Source: Pseudomonas sp. Teo4 (GTDB lineage Bacteria; Pseudomonadota; Gammaproteobacteria; Pseudomonadales; Pseudomonadaceae). Taken from it: 64,000 bases of DNA. Shown here piece by piece: positions 56,801 through 64,000 of the stretch. The stretch is from positions 1 through 64,000 of the forward strand of contig NZ_JAXCIL010000002.1 of assembly GCF_034387475.1 (NCBI RefSeq), read 5' to 3'. Position 1 is the stretch's first letter; each line of letters begins with the position of its first letter. Both the position numbers and the translations under genes were made by a program. Below the pieces are notes generated by a model. That model did not search any database. It was not told the DNA's origin and saw nothing but the letters and a program-made list of their open reading frames with translations.

Positions 56801-59800
56801 GCTGATGGCGCCGTTGAGGGTCAGGGCGTTGCTGCCACCGATAGCCAGGGCGCCGTTGAGTACAGCGTTGTTGGCCAGGGTGACGGCAGTGTTGCTGTCC
56901 AGTGTGGTGCCAGCGGCGGCGGTCAGGGTACCGCTGCCCAGCGCGCTGTTGTTGCCCAGCACCAGGGTGCCGCCGTTGAGCAAGGTGCCGCCGCTGTAGC
57001 CGTTGGCGGCGTTGAGCACCAGGGTGCCGGCGTCCTGCTTGGCGAGAGCACCGGTGCCATTGAGGGCGACGTTGAGGGTGGCGGTGACGCCGGTATCGAC
57101 CCGCAGGTTGCTGATGCCGTTGCCAAGCAGTTCACCCGCGTTGCCTGCGTTGAGCACATAGCCATCGGCGCTGAACTGCAGACCACTGATGCTATGGCTG
57201 CCGTCGACGGTGACGGTGCCGGCAGTGCCCTGGAATACGGCGAAGGTGTCGTTCCAGGTCTGGTTGAGCACGCCGTTGGCGTCGGTCCAGTTGCTGTTGA
57301 CGGCATTCCAGGTGCCACTGCCGCCATCGATCAGGCCGTTGGCGACACTTTGGCTGCCATCCCAGAACAAGACGTTGCTGGCCCCACCGACCACCAGGTT
57401 GACCTGGTTGGCAACGGCGGTCTGCACTGTCAGGTCGGTGACCGGTACAGGCGCGCTGCCGATGGCCAGGCCATTGTCGACCAGGCTGCCGCCATAGTCG
57501 AACAGGCGGTACACCCCAGCGCCAAAGCCACCAATATCGGTAACGTTGAGGGTGCCGCCCAAGGTCAGGTTGTTGGCCACGTCGACCAGCGCAGCGGCGC
57601 TGCTGGACGGTGCGCCAAGCGCTGCGTTGAAGCTGGCGCCGCTGGCGAGGGTCAGGTTGCCTACACTCAAGGTGGCACCACTGGCGGCCGCCAGCGTACC
57701 GCCGCTGGCCACGGTCACCGCACCTCCTAGGCTGCCGGCGCCGGACAGGGTGGCACTGCTGGCGACATTGACCGCGCTGCTGGCCAATGCCCCATTCACG
57801 CTCAGTACGCCACCTTGTACGTTGGTAGTACCGGAGTGGTTGCTGCTGCCGTTGAGCGTCAAGGTGCCAAGGCCGAGTTTGTTCAAGGTGCCGCTACCGC
57901 CGATGTTGCCATCGAACACCCCGCCTTCGACGTTCAAGCTATTGCCGGTGGCAATCTGGATCGCGCCATTGCCGCCGATGTCGCCGAGGGTGGTATTGCC
58001 GTCGAGGTTGAGGTTGGCGCCGGTGCTGATGTTCAACGCGCTCTGGGTACCCAGTGCCGTGGTACCAATGGTGCTCAGGCTGCCAGAGAGGATGTTGAGG
58101 ATGCCGCTGAAGGTGTTGTTGCCCGACAGCGTCAGGTCGGCCAGGCCGCTCTTGTTGAGCGTGCCGCCACCGCTGAGTATGCCGCCCAGTTGCAGGTCGT
58201 TGCTGCCCAGTACGTTGAGGATACCGCTGACATTCACCGGGCCGGCAAGGCTGACGGCGCTGGCGCTATCGAGGCTGCCATTGCCGGTGACGTCCAGGCC
58301 GCCGGTACCGAGGGCGGCGTTGTTGCCGACCACCAAGGTGCCGGATTGCAGGTCGGTGCCGCCGCTGTAGGTGTTTGCGCCCATCAGCGCGAAGCGTGCG
58401 GCGCCAGCCTTGAGCAGGCGCCCCGCACCCGCAACGGTGCCGCCGAGAGTCAGGTCGTTGCTGCCCAGCACCGTGAGCGGGCCGGCCAGGTTGACGTTGT
58501 TGGCCAGGGTGACGGCCTGGCTGCTGTCGAGGCTGGTGCCGCTGGCGGCGTTCAGGCTGCCGGTGCCCAACGCGGTGTTGGAACCCAGCACCAGGGTACC
58601 GCCGTTGAGCGCAGTGTTGCCGGCGAAGGTGTTGTTGCCGCCCAGTGCCAGGCGTGCGGTGCCAGCCTTGAGCAGGCCACCGGCGCCGCTGATGTTGCCA
58701 TTGAGCGCCAGGTCGTTGCTGCCAGCAATGTTCAGCGGGCCGCCTAGAACGACAGCGTTGCCCAAGGCCACCGCCGCGTTGCTGTCGAGGGTGGTGCCTG
58801 CAGCGGTATCGAGCGTGCCGCTGCCCAGGGCACTGTTGTTGCCCAGCACCAGGGTGCCGCCACTGAGGGTGGTGCCGCCGCTGTAGCTGTTGCTGCCGTT
58901 GAGCACCAGGGTGCCGCTGTCGAGCTTGTTCAGCTTGCCGACGCCGGTCAGGCCGACATCGAGGGTAGCGGTCACGCCCGGGTCGACCCGCACGCTGGTG
59001 TCGCCACCGGTGCCGTTGATCAGGTTGAGTGCCCCTCCCGTGCCAGCCAGCAGGCGATAGCCATTGGTAACGAACTGCATGCCGTTGACGGTCTGGCTGC
59101 CATCGACGGTGACGTCACCCGCCGTGCCTTGGAACACCGCGAAGGTGCTGCCCCAAGTGGAGTTGAACGTGCCGTTTAGATCGGTCCAGTTGGTGTTGGT
59201 GGCGTTCCACACGCCCGAGCCACCCTCGACCTGGCCGTTGGCCACGCTCTGGCTACCGTCCCAGAACTGGATATTCAGGCCGGCGGCGCTGACCAGCAGG
59301 TTGACCTGGTTGGCCAGGACGGTCTGCAGGCTCACATCGCCCAGGCCTACGCCCCCCGGCAGGCTGCCGAAGTCCAGGCCGTTGTCGGTGAGCGAGCCGG
59401 TGTAGTCGAAGATCCGGTACACGCCGTTGCCGAAGCCACCGATGCTGCTGACATTGAGGGTGCCGTCGAGGGTCAGGTTGCCGCCGACGTTGAACAGCGC
59501 GGTGCCGCCCGTGGACGGCGCGCCCAGGCCGGCATCGACGATCGAGCCGCTGTTGAGCACCAGGCTGCCGAGGCCCAGGGTGCTGCCGCTCTGCCCCACC
59601 AGATGGCCGCCGTTGCTGATGACCACTGTGGCATTGGCGGTACCGCTACCGGTCAGGGTAGCGCCATTGCCGACGGTCAGCAGGTTGCTGCCCAGGGTGC
59701 CGTCGACTTTCAGGGTGCCAGCGTTGACATGGGTGTTGTCGGCCAGGTTGCCGGTGCCCGTCAGGGTCAGGGTGCCGGTACCGACTTTGGTCAAGCCGCC

Positions 59801-62800
59801 CAAGCCGTTGAGGCCACCGGCGAAGGTGCTGCTGAGGTTGTTGCTGCCCAGGCTCAGGACGCTGCCAATGCCAACATCGACCTGGCCACTGCCGGTCAGG
59901 CTGCCGAAGCTGGCATTGCCGTTGAGGTTCAGCTGGCCGCTGGCGCCGACGTTGAGCGTGTCGACGTTGGCTAGCACGCCGCTGCCCAAGGTGGTGACGG
60001 AACCGGCCTGGATATCGACGTCGCCGGTGAAGGTCTTGACGCCGACCAGGGTGAGGTCGTCGACGCCGGTCTTGATCAGGTTGCCGCTGCCGCCCAGGTC
60101 GCCGCTGAAGATCAGCGCGTTGGCAGCTTCGACGGTCAGGTTGGCGCCGTTGCTCAGGGCGATGGTGTTGCCCAGAGCCATGGGCGCGCTGTTGGCCAGG
60201 GTGGCATCAGCGGTGACCGCCAGGGTGCCGGTGCCCAGGGCGCCGCTGCTGCCCAAGGTCAGGCGCCCTGCGTTAAGCTGGGTACCGCCTTGGTAGCCGT
60301 TGTTGCCGTTGATGGTCAGGTTGCCGCTGCCGTTCTTGACCAGGCCGGCGGTGCCGTTGATCACGCCATTGAGGGTCAGGTCGTTGCCGCCAGCGACCGT
60401 CAGGCCAGCGTTGAGGGTGACGTTGTTGGCCAGGGTGACGTTGCTGCCTGCGCTCAGGGTCGAGGCTCCGGCGACGGTCAGCGCGCCCTGCCCCAGCGCG
60501 TTGTCGTTGCCGACCACGAGCTGGCCGGCGCCGAGGGTGGTGCCGCCAAGGTAGTTGTTGGCGCCGTTGAGGGTCAGGGTGGCGGCGCCCGATTTGTTCA
60601 GGCCTCCGACGCCATCGAGCACGCCATTGAGGGTGAGGTTGGCGCTGCCAGGCACGTTGAGCGTGCCGCCCAGGTGCACGGCGTTGGCCAGGGTGACACC
60701 CGCGCCGTTGGCATCGAGGCTGGTGTTGGCGCCGCTACTCAGGGCGCCAGTGCCCAGGGCGGAGTTGCTGCCGACCACCAGGGTGCCGCCGTTGAGCGTG
60801 GTGCCGCCGCTGTAGGTGTTGCTGCCGTTGAGGGTCAGGCTGGCCGTGCCATTCTTGATCAGGCCGTTGTTGCCACTGACCACGCCATTGAGGGTCAGTG
60901 CCTGGCTGCCGCCGAGAGTGAGGTTGCCACCGCTCAGGTTGACGGCGTTGGCCAGCGCCAGCGCTTGGCTGGCATCGAGGGTAGCGGCGCCGTTGACTGT
61001 CAGCGCGCCGCTGCCCAGGGCGCCGGCATTGCCCAGCAGCAGGCTGCCGGCCTGCAGCGAGGTGCCACCGCCGTAGGTGTTGTTGCCGTTGAGGATCAGC
61101 TGGCCGCTGCCCAGTTTGCTCAAACCGCCACCACCACTGATGACCCCATCGAGGGTCAGCGTCTGAGTGTTGTTGACGCCAAGGGTGGTACCGGTGCCAA
61201 GGCCGATGGCGTTGGCCAGCTGCAGTACTCCGGTGGTACCCAGGGTGCTGTTGCCGGTCACCGACAGGTTGCCCGAACCCAGGGCGGTGTTGTTGCCCAA
61301 GGTCAGGGTACCGCCCCCAAGGGTGGTGGTGCCCTGGTAGGTATTGGCGGCGCCCAGGGTCAGGTTGCCGCTACCAGCCTTGGTCAGGCCACCCGTGCCG
61401 CTGATCACACCGTTCAACACCAGGTTGTTGTTGCCCAGCAGGCTCAAGGTGCCGTTCAGCACCATCTGGTTGGCCAGAGTCAGGGCGCCGGTGGTGGCCA
61501 GGTTGCTGGCGGCACCGACGGTCAGGGTGCCGGTGCCCAGCGCCTGGTTGTTGCCCAGGGTGAGGGTGCCAGCATTGAGGGTCACGCCACCGGTCAGGGT
61601 ATTGGCGCCACTTAGGGTGAGGTTGCTGGCGCCGTTCTTGGTCAGGCTGCCAGCGCCGGTGACCAGGCCGCCCAGGCCCAGGTCGTTGCTACCGGTGATC
61701 GTGAGATTGCCCCCCAAGTTGACGGTGTTGCCGATGTTCAACGCGGTGTTGTTGTCCAGCGTGGTACCGGCGGCCGCGTTGAGTTGGCCGAGGCCGAGGG
61801 CACTGGCGCTGCCGAGCACCAGGGTGCCGGCATTGAGGTTGGTATTGCCCAGGTTGCCGTTGGTGCCGTTCAGGGTCAGGGTGCCGCTGCCGGTCTTGGT
61901 CAGGCCACCGACGCCAGCGATGTTACCGCCCAGGGTCAGGTTCTGCGCCCCGGCGATGGTCAGGTTGCCAGCCAGGTTGAGCAGGTTGGCCAGGGTGACG
62001 TTGGCGTTGCTGCTCAGGGTCGTGCCGCCTACGGCGTTCAGAGCACCTGTGCCCAAGGCTGTATTGCTGCCAACCACCAGGGTGCCACCGTTGAGGCTGG
62101 TGGTGCCTTGCTGGCTATTGCTGCCATTGAGGGTCAGCGTGCCGGCGCCGGTCTTGACCAAGCCGCCAGTGCCGCTGAGCGCACCGTTGAGGGTGAGGTT
62201 GTTGCTGCCCGGTAGGGTGAGGTTGGCGTTCAAGGCAACGGTATTGGCCAATGCCAGGTTAGCGCTGGTGTCCAGGCTGGCGGCGCCCGTCACCGTCAGG
62301 CCGCCCGTACCCAGCGCCTGGGCATTGCCCAAGGTCAGGGTACCGGCGCCGAGGCTGGTGCCGCCGCTGTAGGTGTTGGCGTTGCCGAGTGTGAGGTTGG
62401 CGCCACCGGCCTTGATCAGGCTGCCACTGCCCGACACGACGCCGGTCAGGCCCAGGTCAGCACTACCGCCGACGGTCAAGGCGCCGCCCAGGGCAAAGGC
62501 GTTGCCCAGGGTGACGGCAGTGTTGCTGTCCAGGCTGGTGCCGGCTGCGGCGCTGACTGCCCCCGTGCCGAACGCGGTGTTGTTGCCAACGACGATGCTG
62601 CCGCCATTGAACACGGTACCGCCGGTGTAGCTGTTGGCACCGTTGAGCACCAGGGTGCCGCTGTCGAGCTTGGCCAATTGGCCGCTGCCCGAGAGACCGA
62701 CGTTCACCGTCGCGGTGACACCCGGGTCGACGCGCACGCTGAAGGCACCGTTGCTGGCGTTGACCAGGTCCAGGCCACCCGCGCCGATCAGGCGATAGCC

Positions 62801-64000
62801 GTTGGTGACGAACTGCAGGCCGGTGGCGGCCTGGGTGCCGACCACGGTGACATCGCCCGCGGTGCCCTGGAACACCGCGAAGTCGCTGGCCCAGGTGGTG
62901 TTGAGCACACCGTTGACATCGGTCCAGTTGGTGTTGGCGCCGTTCCAGGTCCCCGTGCCGCCGTCGATCACGCCGTTGGGGACGTTCTGGCCACCGTCCC
63001 AGAACTGCACGGTGCCAGTGGCACCGCCCACCAGCAGGTTGATCTGGCTGCCGATGGAGGTCTGCACCTGCAGGTCGCCCGGCAGTACGCTGCCTGGGTA
63101 AGTGCCGACCACCACACCGTTGTCCACCAGGGCGCCGGTGTAGTCGAACAAGCGGTAGATACCGGTGCCGAAGCCGCCGATATCGGTGACGTTGAGGGTA
63201 CCGTCGAGGGTCAGGTTGCCGTTGACGTTGACCAGCGCGGTGCCGCCGGTGGATGGCGAGCCCAGGCCGAAATCGAGGATCGAGCCGCTGTGCAAGGTCA
63301 GGGCGCCGGTGGCCAGGGTCGCGCCGCTGTTGGCCAGCAGGTGCGCGCCGTTGGCGATATCGACGGCGCCGAGCAGGCTGCCGGTGCCGCCCAGGCTGGC
63401 ACCACTGTTGACCTGCACGTTGGCGCTGGCCAGGGAGCCGGAGACGTTGAGCAGGCCGGCGTTGACCGTGGAGTTGCCCGCCAGCACGCTCACGCCCGAC
63501 AGCTCCAGGCTGCCGGTGCCGGTCTTCACCAGCCCGCCCGCGCCGGCCAGGGCGCCGCTGAAGACGTTGTTCGAGTTGTTGCCACCCACGGTCAGGTTGC
63601 CGCCACCAGCCACGTTCACCGTGCCTGCACCGCTGAGGCTGCCGATTGCGGCACTGTTACCGAGGTTGAGGCTGGCACCCGCGCCGACATTGAGCGCCGA
63701 GGCGTTGCCCAGCGCGCCAGTGCCCACGGTGGTGAGACTGCCGCCGAGCAGGTCGATGGCGCCGCTGAAGGTATTGTTGCCGCTGAGCGTCAGGTCGGCC
63801 AAGCCGTTCTTGATCAAGCCGCCCGTGCCGCTGAGGGCGCCGCTCAAGGTGAGGTCGTTGCTGCCCCCCACAGTGAGGTTGGCGCCCAGGCCGATGTCGT
63901 TGGCCAGGGTCAGCACGGCGCTGTTGTCGAGGCTGGCGGCACCGGTCACGTTCAGGGCGCCACTGCCGAGGGCGCTACCGTTGCCGATGACCACACCACC
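53867..64000 (-). CDS. Giant autotransporter adhesin, 5' end outside the window
   Basis: At least 3,377 residues; the frame is open at the right edge, so signal peptide and promoter are missing. The C-terminal 270 or so residues (from GWVRAIGGWGDYDGN) are an autotransporter barrel ending VVVGFSMPF, the BAM signal. Before it lies a linker with DGDSARSAFDSLSGEIHAS. The passenger is built of autotransporter-associated beta-strand repeats of about 86 residues with the core TLVLGNNSALGSG, roughly 15 copies, and four longer modules each with a WDG...GTW...TNWTD segment (near 63005, 59265, 57365 and 56065). It is rich in Gly, Asn, Leu, Thr, Ala and lacks Cys. Likely a surface fibre for adhesion or biofilm; ligand unknown. 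Confidence 0.9.
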   Translation of the reverse strand, partial: GGVVIGNGSALGSGALNVTGAASLDNSAVLTLANDIGLGANLTVGGSNDLTLSGALSGTGGLIKNGLADLTLSGNNTFSGAIDLLGGSLTTVGTGALGNASALNVGAGASLNLGNSAAIGSLSGAGTVNVAGGGNLTVGGNNSNNVFSGALAGAGGLVKTGTGSLELSGVSVLAGNSTVNAGLLNVSGSLASANVQVNSGASLGGTGSLLGAVDIANGAHLLANSGATLATGALTLHSGSILDFGLGSPSTGGTALVNVNGNLTLDGTLNVTDIGGFGTGIYRLFDYTGALVDNGVVVGTYPGSVLPGDLQVQTSIGSQINLLVGGATGTVQFWDGGQNVPNGVIDGGTGTWNGANTNWTDVNGVLNTTWASDFAVFQGTAGDVTVVGTQAATGLQFVTNGYRLIGAGGLDLVNASNGAFSVRVDPGVTATVNVGLSGSGQLAKLDSGTLVLNGANSYTGGTVFNGGSIVVGNNTAFGTGAVSAAAGTSLDSNTAVTLGNAFALGGALTVGGSADLGLTGVVSGSGSLIKAGGANLTLGNANTYSGGTSLGAGTLTLGNAQALGTGGLTVTGAASLDTSANLALANTVALNANLTLPGSNNLTLNGALSGTGGLVKTGAGTLTLNGSNSQQGTTSLNGGTLVVGSNTALGTGALNAVGGTTLSSNANVTLANLLNLAGNLTIAGAQNLTLGGNIAGVGGLTKTGSGTLTLNGTNGNLGNTNLNAGTLVLGSASALGLGQLNAAAGTTLDNNTALNIGNTVNLGGNLTITGSNDLGLGGLVTGAGSLTKNGASNLTLSGANTLTGGVTLNAGTLTLGNNQALGTGTLTVGAASNLATTGALTLANQMVLNGTLSLLGNNNLVLNGVISGTGGLTKAGSGNLTLGAANTYQGTTTLGGGTLTLGNNTALGSGNLSVTGNSTLGTTGVLQLANAIGLGTGTTLGVNNTQTLTLDGVISGGGGLSKLGSGQLILNGNNTYGGGTSLQAGSLLLGNAGALGSGALTVNGAATLDASQALALANAVNLSGGNLTLGGSQALTLNGVVSGNNGLIKNGTASLTLNGSNTYSGGTTLNGGTLVVGSNSALGTGALSSGANTSLDANGAGVTLANAVHLGGTLNVPGSANLTLNGVLDGVGGLNKSGAATLTLNGANNYLGGTTLGAGQLVVGNDNALGQGALTVAGASTLSAGSNVTLANNVTLNAGLTVAGGNDLTLNGVINGTAGLVKNGSGNLTINGNNGYQGGTQLNAGRLTLGSSGALGTGTLAVTADATLANSAPMALGNTIALSNGANLTVEAANALIFSGDLGGSGNLIKTGVDDLTLVGVKTFTGDVDIQAGSVTTLGSGVLANVDTLNVGASGQLNLNGNASFGSLTGSGQVDVGIGSVLSLGSNNLSSTFAGGLNGLGGLTKVGTGTLTLTGTGNLADNTHVNAGTLKVDGTLGSNLLTVGNGATLTGSGTANATVVISNGGHLVGQSGSTLGLGSLVLNSGSIVDAGLGAPSTGGTALFNVGGNLTLDGTLNVSSIGGFGNGVYRIFDYTGSLTDNGLDFGSLPGGVGLGDVSLQTVLANQVNLLVSAAGLNIQFWDGSQSVANGQVEGGSGVWNATNTNWTDLNGTFNSTWGSTFAVFQGTAGDVTVDGSQTVNGMQFVTNGYRLLAGTGGALNLINGTGGDTSVRVDPGVTATLDVGLTGVGKLNKLDSGTLVLNGSNSYSGGTTLSGGTLVLGNNSALGSGTLDTAAGTTLDSNAAVALGNAVVLGGPLNIAGSNDLALNGNISGAGGLLKAGTARLALGGNNTFAGNTALNGGTLVLGSNTALGTGSLNAASGTSLDSSQAVTLANNVNLAGPLTVLGSNDLTLGGTVAGAGRLLKAGAARFALMGANTYSGGTDLQSGTLVVGNNAALGTGGLDVTGNGSLDSASAVSLAGPVNVSGILNVLGSNDLQLGGILSGGGTLNKSGLADLTLSGNNTFSGILNILSGSLSTIGTTALGTQSALNISTGANLNLDGNTTLGDIGGNGAIQIATGNSLNVEGGVFDGNIGGSGTLNKLGLGTLTLNGSSNHSGTTNVQGGVLSVNGALASSAVNVASSATLSGAGSLGGAVTVASGGTLAAASGATLSVGNLTLASGASFNAALGAPSSSAAALVDVANNLTLGGTLNVTDIGGFGAGVYRLFDYGGSLVDNGLAIGSAPVPVTDLTVQTAVANQVNLVVGGASNVLFWDGSQSVANGLIDGGSGTWNAVNSNWTDANGVLNQTWNDTFAVFQGTAGTVTVDGSHSISGLQFSADGYVLNAGNAGELLGNGISNLRVDTGVTATLNVALNGTGALAKQDAGTLVLNAANGYSGGTLLNGGTLVLGNNSALGSGTLTAAAGTTLDSNTAVTLANNAVLNGALAIGGSNALTLNGAISGTGGLLKNGNGQLTLGGANTYTGGTQINAGSVVGNTSSLQGAILNNAALAFEQSANGSYTGNLTGSGTLAKNGSGELLLTGVNGLTGATTVNAGSLLVNGRLDSANVQVATGARLGGSGTYSGTVQIANGATLAAGQSATPLTVGNLNLSSGSALDFTLGAPAASTTVVKVNGNLVLDGTLNITDAGGFGTGVYQLFSYGGSLTDNGLVFGGIPGSVALADLSLQTAIANQLNLVVQNDGDELQFWNAGKTNPDGTIGGGDGTWGPDTKWTNASGTTVDGWSSQYGVFSGAPGTVTVVGNQSFSGLQFLSSGYQLVPGAGGSLTPVNAADGSLASLRVNAGATAVISAPLVGTGGIEKLDAGTLVLSGANTYSGGTTVSGGTLVGNTTSLQGNIVNNASLVFQQAADGTFNGTLSGTGTTTKQGAGTLLLIGSQPTASALFSARILATTGTFNVNQGVLQVGDAAHPGTTLDAQVNVANGAALTGNGTVAGLTNNGTVLPGPAGNLNVTGNFTNGSSGTLVIDLGVEPANYLNVGGTANLGGSLQVANLDDDDGQYTVVDAAGGVVGTFASTNLSNSAFIDSALDYGTNQVTLTVSRNDTSFADVAASDNQRGVATALESAGAPAALRNTIVTMDGDSARSAFDSLSGEIHASTATVLIEDSRYIRDAVNDRLRQADCSREDDPRRTLAPTANQQLTSEGCQGQAVGWVRAIGGWGDYDGNSNHASVDRDLSGFMLGVDRALDEQWKVGIAAGYTRSSIDAQRRRSDASVDSYHLTTYLGYQLDALAARLGVAYAWHDIDTKRDVSVGSYDDRLKAKYKARSAQVFGEVGYAIDAGGVALEPFAGLAYVNYDSDTAHEKGGAGRLEGKVDQDVTYSTLGVRAGKLIKLDNGGTITPRVSLGWRHAFGDDKPDASLRFIDGGSGFSTEGVPIAKDAAVVEVGLDVSVGASGKLGVGYSGQLSNENRDHGVVVGFSMPF
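60300..62630 (-). repeat. Tandem repeat tract of about 258-bp units in the autotransporter gene
   Basis: Around nine consecutive units of about 258 bases (86 codons) encode T-L-x-L-G-N-x-x-A-L-G-T-G ... LTLNG-x-I-S-G-x-G-G-L-x-K-x-G. Units differ in sequence, so they are old duplications rather than identical copies. Confidence 0.8.

Noticed and set aside
60300..62630. CRISPR-like periodicity
   Set aside because: The unit is about 258 bases, imperfect and in frame with a long protein; no short constant repeat with variable spacers, no cas genes.

Overview
The window is ordinary chromosome from a fluorescent pseudomonad, most likely of the Pseudomonas putida group. I infer this from recognisable gene neighbourhoods (fecIRA next to speC, a piuA/piuC iron cluster, der-bamB-yfgM-hisS-ispG-rodZ-pilF-rlmN-ndk, cysE-iscRSUA-hscBA-fdx-iscX, queA-tgt-yajC-secDF), from GC-rich codon use, and from REP doublets with the core GCCGGCAAGCCGGCTCCCACA. 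No database search was possible, so identities rest on motifs and remembered family sequences.

Layout. 1-4060: a short XRE-like remnant, then a four-gene osmoprotectant (OpuC/OsmF type) ABC operon on the + strand. 4180-8186: a ferric-dicitrate cell-surface signalling operon, fecI-fecR-fecA, on the - strand. 8773-9936: ornithine/lysine-type decarboxylase speC, with a long leader. 10087-16672: an iron-siderophore block (Sel1 protein, PiuC dioxygenase, PiuA receptor, PepSY/flavodoxin reductase). 16917-18844: an omega-amidase and methionine aminotransferase pair. 19056-28304: housekeeping genes for ribosome assembly, outer membrane assembly, tRNA charging, isoprenoids, cell shape, pili, rRNA methylation and NDP kinase. 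28395-35674: the Fe-S assembly operon with cysE and trmJ. 35826-37259: suhB and a glycine-zipper protein. 37380-42781: the secDF-yajC-tgt-queA operon. 42889-42973: tRNA-Leu(CAA). 43067-45261: a small accessory island with two toxin-antitoxin pairs, an acetyltransferase and gene debris. 45262-46173: a bestrophin-like channel. 46338-51827: an ABC transporter of the phosphonate/selenate type, divergent from selD-mnmH, forming a probable selenium uptake and tRNA-selenation unit. 51947-53510: an LprI-like protein, an unknown membrane protein and an acetyltransferase. 53867-64000: the 3' part of a giant repeat-built autotransporter that runs off the window edge.

Themes. Iron is handled at several levels: citrate-iron sensing and uptake, catechol-type siderophore uptake with its reductase, and IscR-controlled Fe-S assembly. 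Two abutting IscR-type sites sit on the iscR promoter. Genes in the operons are packed with ATGA/GTGA overlaps. REP doublets mark many of the operon ends.

Most notable for a second look: the giant two-tier repeat autotransporter; a 217-bp long-arm palindrome (53 bp perfect) just beyond its stop codon; the selenium gene neighbourhood; the tRNA-adjacent toxin-antitoxin island with a perfect operator palindrome and a toxin missing its first strand; and the speC leader.
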